From the NCBI GenBank assembly GCA_027345905.1, contig DAIETC010000061.1:1-19854 (forward strand): a stretch of 19,854 nucleotides of DNA, read 5' to 3'. A model generated the notes under the pieces. It was given only the letters and a program-made list of their open reading frames with translations, did no database searches and was not told the origin of the DNA. Positions 1 through 8,071 of this stretch are shown in pieces. The position numbers and the translations under genes are program-made. Each line of letters opens with the position of its first letter. The stretch's first letter is position 1. Source of the stretch: Kineosporiaceae bacterium. GTDB lineage: Bacteria > Actinomycetota > Actinomycetes > Actinomycetales > Angustibacteraceae.

Positions 1-1
1 C

Positions 2-1135
2 CACGTCGTGGTGGTGATGATGGAGAACCGCTCGTTCGACCACTACCTGGGCTGGCTGCCCGGCGCCAACGGGCGCCAGCGCGGCCTGACCTATGTCGAC
101 CGATATGGCGTCCCGCACAGCACGCACCACCTGCGCGACTACCAGGGGTGCGCGCATCCCGACCCCGACCATTCGTTCGAAGGCGGCCGTATCGAATACG
201 ACGGCGGCGCCTGCGACGGGTGGCTGCGGGCCGGCGAGAACGACGAGTTCGCGATCGGCTACTACACCGACGCCGACCTGGCCTTCTACTCCCGGGCGGC
301 GCGGGACTGGACGGTCTGCGACCACTACTTCTCGGCGATCATGGCCGAGACCTACCCGAACCGGTTCTACCAGCACGCGGCGCAGACCGACCGAATCCAC
401 AACTCCACCGTCACCTCGACGCTGCCGACGATCTGGGACCGGCTCGCCGCCGCCAACGTCACCGGCCGCTACTACTTCTACGACGTGCCCTTCACCGCCC
501 TGTGGGGCACGAAGTACGTCGGCATCTCCCGCCCTTACACCGAGTTCCTCACCGAGGCCGCCGCGGGGGCCCTGCCGGCCGTCTCGTTCGTCGACCCCAA
601 GTTCCTCGACGAGGGCAGCGGCTCGTCTGCCGACGACCACCCGCACGCCGATATCCGCGCCGGCCAGGCATTCCTCGACCAGGTGTACTCGGCTCTTCGG
701 ACCAGCCCGGCCTGGGAACGCACGGTGCTGGTGATCAACTACGACGAGTGGGGCGGGTTCTTCGACCACGTGGCCCCGCAGACCGCGCCGGACGCGAACC
801 CGGCCTGGGGCCTGCGCGGCTTCCGGGTGCCCTGCCTGGTCATCTCGCCGCTGGCGCGCCGCAGCCACATCGCGCACGGCACGTACGACCACACCTCGGT
901 CCTGAAGCTGATCGAGTGGCGCTGGGGGCTGAGCGCACTCACGCCGCGCGACGCCGCGGCCCGCAACCTGGCCGAGGTGCTCGACTTCACCAGCGCACCC
1001 GACCTGAGCGCCCCGGCGTACGACGTCCCTGCCTTCGCGGGACTGCCGTGCCCGGCCGCGAGCCTTGCCGACTACGAGGACTGGCGCGCCCTGCGCGACC
1101 TTGCCCTGAGCACCGGATGGAGCCTGCCGCTGTGA
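2..1135 (+). CDS. Phosphoesterase / phospholipase C family protein, 5'-truncated by window edge
   Basis: The open frame runs into the left edge, so the true start and any signal peptide lie outside the window; about 378 residues are visible. The visible part opens with a run of Val and Met followed by ENRSFDHYLG (nt 23-52), the metal-binding Glu-Asn motif of the phosphoesterase family PF04185 (phospholipases C and AcpA-type acid phosphatases). Further family signatures are INYDEWGGFFDHV (about nt 737-775), RVPCLVISP and YDHTSVLKLIEWRWGL near the C-terminus. Members hydrolyse phosphate esters, often phospholipids, and are usually exported. The substrate cannot be told from sequence. It overlaps the next gene by 4 bp (GTGA), so the two are probably translated together, and the neighbour belongs to the same superfamily. 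The family call is firm; the phospholipase versus phosphatase assignment is open. Confidence 0.9.
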   Translation, partial: HVVVVMMENRSFDHYLGWLPGANGRQRGLTYVDRYGVPHSTHHLRDYQGCAHPDPDHSFEGGRIEYDGGACDGWLRAGENDEFAIGYYTDADLAFYSRAARDWTVCDHYFSAIMAETYPNRFYQHAAQTDRIHNSTVTSTLPTIWDRLAAANVTGRYYFYDVPFTALWGTKYVGISRPYTEFLTEAAAGALPAVSFVDPKFLDEGSGSSADDHPHADIRAGQAFLDQVYSALRTSPAWERTVLVINYDEWGGFFDHVAPQTAPDANPAWGLRGFRVPCLVISPLARRSHIAHGTYDHTSVLKLIEWRWGLSALTPRDAAARNLAEVLDFTSAPDLSAPAYDVPAFAGLPCPAASLADYEDWRALRDLALSTGWSLPL

Positions 1136-2250
1136 CCCGGCGACCCGTCGTGCGCCGACTGGGCGCCCTGCTGGCGGCCGGAGCGCTCGCCAGCGCGCTC
1201 GTCGCGGCCCAGGTGTCAGACGGGCCACCCTCGCAGGCCGCGGCCAAGCGCGGCTACCTGCCCCCGGTGCAGCACGTGTTCGTCATCAACCTGGAGAACA
1301 AGGGCTACGACCGGACCTGGGGTTCAGGGTCCGCGGCGCCGTACCTGTCCCAGACCCTGCGCGAGCAGGGCACCCTGCTCACCCAGCACTACGGAACCGC
1401 CCACAACTCGCTGCCGAACTACGTCGCGCAGATCAGCGGGCAGGGCCCCGACCCGCAGACCCAGGCGGACTGTCAGACCTACTCGCCGTTCGTCGGCGCC
1501 GGCGTGGTCCCGCCCGGCCATTACGTCGGGGACGGCTGCGTCTACCCCAGCGCCGTCCCGACGCTGCCCGGGCAGCTGAGTGCGGCCGGGCTGAGCTGGC
1601 GCGGGTACCTGGAGGACATGGGCACCGCGTGCCGGCACCCGCAGCTGGGCGCGCTGGACGACACCCAGCAGGCCCGGGTCGGCGACCAGTACGCCGTGCG
1701 GCACAACCCGTTCATGTACTTCGCGTCCATCACCGGCTCCCCGAGCTGCGCGGCGAACGTGGTCGACCTCACGGCGCTCGGCAGCGACCTGGGCTCGATC
1801 AAGACGACCCGCAACCTGAGCTACATCACGCCCAACCTGTGCCACGACGGGCACGACAGCCCCTGCGTGGACGGCGAGCCGGGCGGGCTGGTCAGCGCCG
1901 ATGCCTGGCTGCGGCAGTGGGTGCCGGTCATCACCGGCTCACCGGCGTTCCGCAAGGACGGTCTGCTGGTGATCACCTTCGACGAGTCCGACGGCCCGCA
2001 GTCGGACTCCAGCGCCTGCTGCGGCGAGGGACCCGGTCCGAACAGCGCGCTGCCGGGGATCACGGGCCTCGGCGGCGGCCGGGTCGGCGCGCTGGTCGTG
2101 TCCCCCTACGCGCGCCCCGGCGCCTACAGCACGACGGCGTACAACCACTACTCGCTGCTCGCGAGCATCGAGGACCTGTTCGCCCTGCCCTATCTGGGGT
2201 ACGCCGCGACGCCGGGCCTGGCCCGGTTCGGGCTCGACGTATACCGCTGA
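1132..2250 (+). CDS. Secreted phosphoesterase (acid phosphatase-like, PF04185 superfamily)
   Basis: This gene encodes 372 residues. I chose the GTG at 1132 because it overlaps the upstream TGA as GTGA and has GGAG at 1119-1122, 9 nt before it. An in-frame ATG at 1117 is possible but would put five extra residues before the signal peptide. The N-terminus has Arg pairs followed by a hydrophobic stretch (residues about 9-26, GALLAAGALASALVAA), an apparent export signal. The Glu-Asn metal motif is at residues 55-56 (INLENKGYD), and the second metal motif TFDESDG includes D284-E285. LVVSPYARPG and YNHYSLLASIEDLF follow, as in acid phosphatase-like phosphoesterases. Several Cys residues in the middle suggest disulfides outside the cytoplasm. 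It is probably an exported phosphomonoesterase or phosphodiesterase that works with the upstream paralogue. The substrate is unknown. Confidence 0.88.
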   Translation: MTRRPVVRRLGALLAAGALASALVAAQVSDGPPSQAAAKRGYLPPVQHVFVINLENKGYDRTWGSGSAAPYLSQTLREQGTLLTQHYGTAHNSLPNYVAQISGQGPDPQTQADCQTYSPFVGAGVVPPGHYVGDGCVYPSAVPTLPGQLSAAGLSWRGYLEDMGTACRHPQLGALDDTQQARVGDQYAVRHNPFMYFASITGSPSCAANVVDLTALGSDLGSIKTTRNLSYITPNLCHDGHDSPCVDGEPGGLVSADAWLRQWVPVITGSPAFRKDGLLVITFDESDGPQSDSSACCGEGPGPNSALPGITGLGGGRVGALVVSPYARPGAYSTTAYNHYSLLASIEDLFALPYLGYAATPGLARFGLDVYR

Positions 2251-2299
2251 CCCGGCCGGGGCGGTTTGCAGCGGCCTGCCGCAATCCATTTGTCGGTTA

Positions 2300-2315
2300 G
2301 GCCGCTCTGGCGGCC
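2300..2315 (+). other. GC hairpin before the diguanylate cyclase gene
   Basis: GGCCGC-TCTG-GCGGCC forms a perfect 6-bp stem with a 4-nt loop in the 82-bp gap between the phosphoesterase and the GGDEF gene. No T-run follows, and it ends 17 nt before the ATG at 2333. It could be a weak terminator for the upstream pair or a structure in the leader of the GGDEF gene. No clear promoter or strong ribosome binding site is visible in this gap. Confidence 0.35.
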
Positions 2316-2332
2316 CTGGTGCCGGATACTCC

Positions 2333-3901
2333 ATGAGTGATGACACACAGGGGCCGGTCGTGGTGGCGGTGACGGCGCGCGAGCGTGGGTCCGCGCGCCG
2401 TCCGGTCCCGTCGGTCATGGAACTGCGCGCGGGCGGACAGCACCTGCACCATGTGACCGGCACCGACGGCGGTCTCGGCCCCGACCAGCACCGCGGTGCT
2501 GACCCCGCAACGGCGGCCGAGCAGGCACGCGCGGCGGCCGCATCGGTCGGCGCTGACGACCTGCTGGTTCTGCGGCGGCTGGGCGGTGCCGGGTGGACGC
2601 AGCTGGGCGGCGACGCCGGCAGCGCGGCCTGGGCGGGGACTCTCGAGGGCGACCAGGACACCGACCGGCGCCTGACCGGTGCGCTTCGCGCCACCGCGCC
2701 CGTTCGGGCTCACCACGGCGTCCCGCAGCACGTGATCGGCCCGTACTGGGCCTCGACCTGGGCGATGGTTCCAGTCGGCGAGGACGTGGTCGTCGTGTTC
2801 GGCTGCGCGTCGCCGTCCGAGCAGCTGCGCACGGCGAGCGGCCTGCGGCTGCAGCAGGCGGCGTTGCGGGCCGGGGCCGCGATCTGTGCCACGTCACCCG
2901 TGCGCCATCTTGCCGACGAGGTCGAGATGCTCGCTGCCGTCGCCGAGCTGCTCGCCGCGCAGCCGCTGGGCATGGACGAGGCCCTGCGGCACGTCTGCCG
3001 CACCGTCGTGCGAGCGCTCTGCTGTGAGCTGGCGGTCGTGACGCTGGCGGACGGGCGGTTCGTCGTGGTTCAGCAGGGGGGCGAGCTGGCGGCCAGCGCC
3101 AACGAGATCGCCGCAACCGTGCGCGAAGCCCTGGACGAGGACCCGAGCGGGTCGCTGGTGGTTCAGGACAGCGCCACCCGTCCACTTCCGGCGCCGCTCA
3201 GCCCAGCGCAGGGTGTCGCGTCCTACCTGGCCCTGTCGCTTCCCCTGCGCGAAGGGCGCGGCACGATGCTGGCGGCGCACTCGACCGACAACCCGCGCGG
3301 GTTCAGCGTGCTGCGCCAGCAGGTCGCCAACCGGCTCGCCGCACCAGCGGCAGCGCTGCTGGACGGCGCGCAAGCCCGTGAGGCGCTGCAGCGGGCGCTG
3401 GACGCCTCGCGCCGGCACGCCGCCAGCGACGCGCTGACCGAGGTGGCCAACCGGCGCGGCTGGGACCAAGCCCTCGAGCGCGGCACGCGGCTGGTGTCCG
3501 CCGGGGCAGCGTTCACGGTGGTCACGGTCGACGTCGACGGCCTGAAGGCGGCCAACGACGCCAACGGGCACGTTGCCGGTGACGAGCTGATCCTGGCCTG
3601 CGCCCGGGCCCTGCGCGCCTGCGTGCGCGGCGCGGGGGACGTCGTCGCGCGGGTCGGCGGCGACGAGTTCGCCCTGCTGCTCGCAGGTGCCGACCCCTCG
3701 CCAGAGGTGATCATGGGGCGGCTGCGCCGCTCGTTGGACGGGGTGCACACCCCATCCGGACTGCCGCTTCGAGCCAGCCTGGGCGCCGCCGCCTGTCCCT
3801 CCTTCGGTTCGCTACCTGCTGCCGTGCGCCGCGCGGACGCCTTGATGTACCTGGACAAGCGAACACGTCAAAGCCGCCGCTTGCAGGCGGCGAGCGGCTG
3901 A
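2333..3901 (+). CDS. GAF-GGDEF diguanylate cyclase (probable)
   Basis: This 522-residue protein has no evident signal peptide or membrane segment and is probably cytosolic. Residues about 195-345 resemble a GAF-type sensory domain. The GGDEF domain begins at DALTEVANRRGW (366-377), continues through VDVDGLKAANDANGH and carries GGDEF at 442-446, so catalysis (2 GTP to cyclic di-GMP) looks possible. The product-inhibition I-site, normally RxxD ending five residues before GGDEF, reads RGAGD: the Arg is displaced by one residue, leaving GAGD in the canonical register. The enzyme may therefore escape normal feedback inhibition. No EAL domain is present. The ribosome binding site before the ATG is weak. 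The family call rests on the GGDEF motif; the GAF call is a pattern judgement. Confidence 0.88.
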   Translation: MSDDTQGPVVVAVTARERGSARRPVPSVMELRAGGQHLHHVTGTDGGLGPDQHRGADPATAAEQARAAAASVGADDLLVLRRLGGAGWTQLGGDAGSAAWAGTLEGDQDTDRRLTGALRATAPVRAHHGVPQHVIGPYWASTWAMVPVGEDVVVVFGCASPSEQLRTASGLRLQQAALRAGAAICATSPVRHLADEVEMLAAVAELLAAQPLGMDEALRHVCRTVVRALCCELAVVTLADGRFVVVQQGGELAASANEIAATVREALDEDPSGSLVVQDSATRPLPAPLSPAQGVASYLALSLPLREGRGTMLAAHSTDNPRGFSVLRQQVANRLAAPAAALLDGAQAREALQRALDASRRHAASDALTEVANRRGWDQALERGTRLVSAGAAFTVVTVDVDGLKAANDANGHVAGDELILACARALRACVRGAGDVVARVGGDEFALLLAGADPSPEVIMGRLRRSLDGVHTPSGLPLRASLGAAACPSFGSLPAAVRRADALMYLDKRTRQSRRLQAASG

Positions 3902-4004
3902 CCCTTCGGACCGCGCTGGCTCCCGGGCCGCGGTGCGCTCGGGCGGTCGCGGCTGTGCGCTCGCGCGGGTGCCGCTGTGCGCCACGTCGGGTCATGATGG
4001 TGCG

Positions 4005-4565
4005 GTGACCCGCCCGCATCTGACCGGCCACCTGCTGCTGGCCACGCCGCAACTGCGCGAGCCGACCTTTCGCCGCGCCGTCATCCTGCTGCTCGACCAC
4101 GGAGACGAGGGGGCGATGGGCGTCGTGCTCAACCGCCCGCTGCAGGTGCGGGTCGACGCCGTGCTGCCGGACTGGCAGGCGCACACGACGGCACCCGGCG
4201 TGCTGTTCCAGGGGGGACCGGTGGGCCTGGACTCGGCGCTCGGTCTGGTGTCCGTGCCCGGCGACGGACCCGAGCCTGCCGGCGTCCGGCGATTCTGCGG
4301 GGCTCTGGGGCTGGTCGACCTCGATGCCCCGCCGCTGTCCGTGGCCTTCGACGTGTGCGGGCTGCGCGTCTTCGCCGGGTACGCCGGCTGGTCGCCCGGT
4401 CAGCTCGAGGCTGAGATCGCGGACGGCGCGTGGTACGTCGTCGAGAGCGAGCCGCGCGACCCGTTCAGTGCCGACCCGACCCTGCTGTGGCCGCAGGTGC
4501 TGCGCCGGCAACGCAGCGACCTGGCCTACGTGGCCACCTATCCCGATGACCCGACGCAGAACTGA
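4005..4565 (+). CDS. YqgE/AlgH family protein (UPF0301)
   Basis: This 186-residue protein has the usual length for UPF0301. I chose the GTG at 4005 because family similarity begins right there with VTRPHLTGHLLLATPQL. An upstream in-frame extension to 3933 adds only Arg/Cys-rich sequence of no family resemblance. Typical segments are FRRAVILLLDHGDEGAMGVVLNRP, LFQGGPVG, FAGYAGWSPGQLEAEI and an ending rich in W and P (DPTLLWPQVLRRQ). AlgH was named from alginate regulation in Pseudomonas, but the biochemical role of the family remains unclear, so I assign no function. It lies 103 bp after the GGDEF gene and 52 bp before the DUF3039 gene, all on the + strand. The 3902-4004 gap shows no clear hairpin or promoter. 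Confidence 0.93.
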   Translation: MTRPHLTGHLLLATPQLREPTFRRAVILLLDHGDEGAMGVVLNRPLQVRVDAVLPDWQAHTTAPGVLFQGGPVGLDSALGLVSVPGDGPEPAGVRRFCGALGLVDLDAPPLSVAFDVCGLRVFAGYAGWSPGQLEAEIADGAWYVVESEPRDPFSADPTLLWPQVLRRQRSDLAYVATYPDDPTQN

Positions 4566-4617
4566 TCGCTGGGCCCGGCGGCCTGGCGCTTCGTGGGCTG
4601 CTCGGTAGGCTGCCGCA

Positions 4618-4938
4618 ATGAGTATCGACGAGCCTTTCGAGCGCCCGGGGCAACCAGGCGCCGCCGGTCAGCCCGGCTCACCGGACTCGGCGCCGGGGGG
4701 CACCAGTGTGCTCGAACGCGAGCGGGTCGAGGAGCAGGTCGTTGAACCGGGCGACCACGAACGTTTCGCGCACTACGTGCGCAAGGAGAAGATCCTCGAG
4801 AGCGCCCTGAGCGGCGAGCCGGTGACGGCCCTGTGCGGCAAGGTGTGGGTGCCCGGTCGCGACCCCAAACGCTTCCCGGTCTGCCCGGCCTGCAAGGAGA
4901 TCTACCAGGGCCTACCCGCGCCCAGCGGGCCGGACTGA
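4618..4938 (+). CDS. DUF3039 family small Cys-containing protein
   Basis: This small protein has 106 residues. The first 30 are a low-complexity Pro/Gly/Ser tail, and the conserved part begins near residue 31. The signature is ALCGKVWVPGRDPKRF (71-86) followed by VCPACKE, giving Cys73, Cys89 and Cys92, with His47 and His52 upstream. That pattern suggests a small metal site, probably zinc; this is an inference from the residues. DUF3039 is a family of unknown function found mostly in Actinobacteria. It stands immediately upstream of an SF2 helicase, separated by 115 bp that contain a strong hairpin. The start at ATG 4618 is the only sensible one in the frame. Confidence 0.9.
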   Translation: MSIDEPFERPGQPGAAGQPGSPDSAPGGTSVLERERVEEQVVEPGDHERFAHYVRKEKILESALSGEPVTALCGKVWVPGRDPKRFPVCPACKEIYQGLPAPSGPD

Positions 4939-4968
4939 TCGGGTCGCACTGATCGGGCCAGCTTGGCG

Positions 4969-4987
4969 CGGCGTGCCTAGCACGCCG
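4969..4987. terminator. Strong hairpin between DUF3039 and helicase genes (possible terminator)
   Basis: CGGCGTGC-CTA-GCACGCCG is a perfect 8-bp stem with a 3-nt loop, 30 bp after the DUF3039 stop. There is no T-run, but terminators without a T-run are reported in Actinobacteria. Further downstream, CCGACGT (4985-4991) and ACGTCGG (5018-5024) form a second, longer-range inverted repeat, and GTGCCGGCAC (5010-5019) is a perfect palindrome. Together they make most of the 4939-5053 gap self-complementary. It may be a terminator, or a leader structure controlling the helicase gene. Confidence 0.45.
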
Positions 4988-5053
4988 ACGTCGCCCGGTC
5001 GCCCGGCGGGTGCCGGCACGTCGGTGCGCGGACCCGGCTAGCCTGCCCTGACC

Positions 5054-6805
5054 GTGGGTACCTCTGCCGCTTCGCACCTGCCGCCGGCCTTCCCCGGCCG
5101 GGCACCCTGGGGCACCGCGGCACGGCTGCGGGCGTGGCAGGAGCGGGCGCTGGAGCAGTACCTGCTCGAGGCGCCACGGGACTTCCTCGCGGTCGCCACC
5201 CCCGGAGCCGGCAAGACGACGTTCGCCCTGCGCGTGGCCAGCGAGCTGCTCGGGGCTGGCGAGGTGCAGCGGGTCACCGTCGTCGCGCCGACCGAGCACC
5301 TGAAGGGGCAGTGGGCGCAGGCGGCGCACCGGGTGGGCATCAGCATCGACCCGCAGTTCAAGAACGCTCACGGCAGCCACGGCCGGGACTTCGACGGCGT
5401 GGCGCTCACGTACGCCCAGGTGGCCAGCCGGCCGCTGCTGCACCAGGCCCGCACCAAGGCGGCCCGCACCCTCGTCATCCTGGACGAGGTGCACCACGGC
5501 GGTGATGCGCTCTCGTGGGGCGAGGCGATCCGCGAGGCGTTCGAGCCGGCCCGGCGCCGGCTCGCGCTGACCGGTACGCCGTTTCGCTCCGACACCAGCG
5601 CCATCCCGTTCGTCACCTACCAGCCCGACGAGCACGGCGTCCGGCGCTCTCGGGCCGACTTCACCTACGGGTACGGCGACGCCCTGCGCGACGGGGTCGT
5701 GCGCCCGGTGATCTTCTTGGCGTACGCCGGCCAGATGCGCTGGCGCACCCGCGCCGGCGACGAGGTCAGCGCCCGCCTGGGCGAGCCGCTCACCCAGGAC
5801 CTGACCGCGCACGCTTGGCGCACCGCACTGGACCCGCTCGGCGAGTGGGTGCCCGCCGTGCTGCGCGCCGCCGACCTTCGGCTCACCCAGGTGCGCCGCG
5901 GCATCCCGGACGCCGGGGGCCTGGTGATCGCGACCGACCACGCCCAGGCGCGGGCGTACGCGGCGATCCTTCGAGGGCTCACCGGCCAGCCGCCGGTCGT
6001 GGTGCTCTCGGACGACGCCGGTGCCTCCGAGCGGATCGCCGCTTTCACCGCGGGCGACCAACGCTGGATGATCGCCGTCCGCATGGTCTCCGAGGGGGTG
6101 GACGTGCCCCGCCTTGCGGTGGGGGTGTACGCGACGGCCATCGCCACACCGCTGTTCTTCGCCCAGGCCGTGGGCCGATTCGTCCGCGCGCGTCGGCGCG
6201 GGGAGACCGCTTCGGTCTTCGTGCCCAGCGTGCCCTTGCTCATGGCGCACGCGAGCCAGCTGGAGGCCGAGCGTGACCACGCTCTGGACCGGACGGCGCG
6301 TGCCGAGCCGCTGTGGGCGCCCGAGGAGTCGGTGGTGGCCGCCGCGAACCGTGCAGCTGGCGACGCGGCCGGCCCCTGCGGCTTCGAGGCGCTCGCCGCG
6401 CAGGCCGAGTTCGACAGGGTCGTCTTCGATGGGGCCGAGTTCGGCATGGCCGCCCTCGCAGGCAGCCAGGAGGAGCAGGACTACCTCGGACTGCCGGGCC
6501 TGCTGGACGCCGACCAGGTGGCCCACGTCCTGCGCCACCGCCAGGCCCGCCAGGTCGCCGCCCGAGCCGGCGCGCCGGCCCGTCCCGCCGCGCCCGTGGC
6601 GTCCACCCACGGCGAGCTCAGCGCCCTGCGCAAAGAGCTGCACCAGCTCGTGGGCGCCTGGGCGCGACGCAGCGCGCAGCCGCACGCCGTCGTGCACGCT
6701 CAGCTGCGCGGTAGCTGCGGCGGCCCTCCCGTGCCGCAGGCCGGCGCCGACCAGCTGCGGGACCGCATCGCCACGCTGCGTCGCTGGTTCGTCGGGCAGC
6801 GCTGA
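5054..6805 (+). CDS. DEAD/DEAH-box superfamily 2 helicase
   Basis: This gene encodes 583 residues. The GTG start at 5054 is followed by a short tail and then the Q-like/AWQ region (RLRAWQERALEQYLLEAP). Walker A (motif I) is TPGAGKTT (49-56), motif II is DEVHH (144-148), motif III is ALTGTPFRSD, motif V is MVSEGVDVPRLAVG and motif VI is FAQAVGRFVRARR. All are intact, so it should be an ATP-dependent nucleic-acid translocase or helicase. The C-terminal 150 residues, after motif VI, do not resemble a standard named domain to me; they are Ala/Arg-rich and end in a predicted helical segment. The nucleic acid acted on is unknown. It follows the DUF3039 gene in the same orientation, a pairing I suspect is conserved. 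Confidence 0.93.
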   Translation: MGTSAASHLPPAFPGRAPWGTAARLRAWQERALEQYLLEAPRDFLAVATPGAGKTTFALRVASELLGAGEVQRVTVVAPTEHLKGQWAQAAHRVGISIDPQFKNAHGSHGRDFDGVALTYAQVASRPLLHQARTKAARTLVILDEVHHGGDALSWGEAIREAFEPARRRLALTGTPFRSDTSAIPFVTYQPDEHGVRRSRADFTYGYGDALRDGVVRPVIFLAYAGQMRWRTRAGDEVSARLGEPLTQDLTAHAWRTALDPLGEWVPAVLRAADLRLTQVRRGIPDAGGLVIATDHAQARAYAAILRGLTGQPPVVVLSDDAGASERIAAFTAGDQRWMIAVRMVSEGVDVPRLAVGVYATAIATPLFFAQAVGRFVRARRRGETASVFVPSVPLLMAHASQLEAERDHALDRTARAEPLWAPEESVVAAANRAAGDAAGPCGFEALAAQAEFDRVVFDGAEFGMAALAGSQEEQDYLGLPGLLDADQVAHVLRHRQARQVAARAGAPARPAAPVASTHGELSALRKELHQLVGAWARRSAQPHAVVHAQLRGSCGGPPVPQAGADQLRDRIATLRRWFVGQR

Positions 6806-6819
6806 GGGGCTCGCGCGCT

Positions 6820-6852
6820 CTCAGCCAACACTCAGCGGCGCCGGCGCATCCT
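6820..6852 (+). promoter_or_regulatory. Candidate response-regulator box CTCAGC-N5-CTCAGC and -10 upstream of esterase
   Basis: CTCAGC at 6820-6825 and again at 6831-6836 form an exact direct repeat with an 11-bp period (spacer CAACA). Ten bp further lies CATCCT (6847-6852), a possible -10 hexamer. This layout, two direct half-sites one helical turn apart ending about 10 bp before the -10, is how OmpR/PhoB-type regulators often activate promoters. The same box occurs before the response regulator gene in this window (11238-11254). The site and hexamer are seen in sequence; the binding claim is inference. Confidence 0.5.
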
Positions 6853-6893
6853 GGTGGGGCGGCGCGGACAAAGCGCAGATCAAGGAGGCCACG

Positions 6894-8060
6894 ATGTCGT
6901 TGCTGGGCACGCCACTGCTCGTGTTCCTGGGCGTGCTTGCGGTGGCCCTGCCCGTCCTGACCTACCTGCTCTGGGGCCGGGTGCCCGGGGCGGCGCCGTT
7001 GCGGGTGGCCGCTCGCGCAGCCTTGATCGTCTCCTGCCAGCTCTCCGCCGTGCTGCTGGTGGCCGCGGCCGTCAACGACTACGGGTACTTCTACACCTCC
7101 TGGGCCGAGCTGGCCGGTGAGGCGCCGCCGGGTCAGGTCGTCGCGGCGACGCCATACCTCGGTGCGGCCGGGCACGGCGAGGGCGTGAGCACCACCGGAG
7201 CCTTCCCGGCGTTCTCTCGTCTGCTACCGCCCGTGACGGTCCTGGCCGACCCGCACTGGTCGACGCCCGCGCAGTGGTCCAGCCGCGGCCGGCTTGAGTC
7301 GGTCAGCATCCACGGGGCGCGCTCGGGCCTGCGCGGGCACGCCTACGTGTACCTGCCGCCGCAGTACTTTCGCCCCCGGGTCTCGCATGCCTTCCCAGCC
7401 GTCGAGGTGTTCACCGGCTACCCGTCCAGCGACCGCGCGCTCGTGTGGCGGATGAACTACCCGGGCCAGCTGCTCGCCCAGCTGCAGCGGCACCGCGCCC
7501 AACCGATGGTGCTGGTCATGATGGTTCCCTCGGTGGTCGCACCCCGGGACACCGAGTGCACCGACGTCCCGCACGGGCCGCAGGTGCAGACCTACTTCGC
7601 GCAGGACGTGACGACCGCGATCGACGTCACCTACCACGTGCGCCCGCTGTCCTGGGGGGCCATCGGCGACTCGACCGGAGGCTTTTGCGCGACCAAGCTG
7701 GTGATGCGCCATTCCGACGTGTTCCGCAGCGCGGTGTCGCTGTCCGGCTACTACCACACGATCATGGACTCGACGACCGGCTCCTTGTGGGGAGGGTCCC
7801 GAGTGCTGCAGATGCTGGACGACCCCACCTGGCGGATCACCCACCTGCCCGCCCCGCCAGTGTCGTTGCTGATGACCATCTCGAGCGCCGAGCACGGCTC
7901 GCTGGGCATCTACGACACGCGCCGGTTCCTTGGCCATGTGCGCCCGCCCATGCAGGTCAGCACGATGGTGCTGGCGCGCGGCGGCCACAACTTCGCCACC
8001 TGGTCGGGTGAACTGCCCGCCTCGATGCAGTTCCTGTCGCACTACCTGTACGCCGGGTAG
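6894..8060 (+). CDS. Membrane-anchored alpha/beta-hydrolase esterase (esterase D / antigen 85-like)
   Basis: This gene encodes 388 residues. I chose the ATG at 6894 because AAGGAGG (6882-6888) sits 5 nt before it. Two hydrophobic segments (residues about 4-25 and 40-62) precede the catalytic part, so the enzyme is probably anchored in the membrane with its hydrolase domain outside the cell. The nucleophile elbow is GDSTGG with Ser260, and the family pattern continues with LVMRHSDVFRSAVSLSGYY. The likely catalytic His is H365 in ARGGHNFATW; the acidic residue is probably in the segment ISSAEHGSLGIYD. The fold family includes esterase D and mycobacterial antigen 85 mycolyltransferases; I cannot decide between esterase and acyltransferase. 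It is preceded by a candidate regulator box and ends 11 bp from the convergent SGNH gene. Confidence 0.88.
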   Translation: MSLLGTPLLVFLGVLAVALPVLTYLLWGRVPGAAPLRVAARAALIVSCQLSAVLLVAAAVNDYGYFYTSWAELAGEAPPGQVVAATPYLGAAGHGEGVSTTGAFPAFSRLLPPVTVLADPHWSTPAQWSSRGRLESVSIHGARSGLRGHAYVYLPPQYFRPRVSHAFPAVEVFTGYPSSDRALVWRMNYPGQLLAQLQRHRAQPMVLVMMVPSVVAPRDTECTDVPHGPQVQTYFAQDVTTAIDVTYHVRPLSWGAIGDSTGGFCATKLVMRHSDVFRSAVSLSGYYHTIMDSTTGSLWGGSRVLQMLDDPTWRITHLPAPPVSLLMTISSAEHGSLGIYDTRRFLGHVRPPMQVSTMVLARGGHNFATWSGELPASMQFLSHYLYAG

Positions 8061-8071
8061 TCGCCATGCCC

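Noticed and set aside
148..1131. Long + strand frame extending upstream of the second phosphoesterase
   Set aside because: It overlaps the first phosphoesterase and is very Arg/Pro-rich, as expected of an out-of-frame reading in GC-rich DNA. Real homology starts after 1132.
4538..6697. 719-codon minus-strand frame opposite the helicase
   Set aside because: It is a shadow of the helicase, which has all its motifs on the + strand. The minus frame shows no recognisable domain.
6801..6825. GCTGAG (6801-6806) with CTCAGC (6820-6825) as a helicase terminator
   Set aside because: The stem is only 6 bp with a 13-nt loop, and the right arm is better explained as half of the direct-repeat box.
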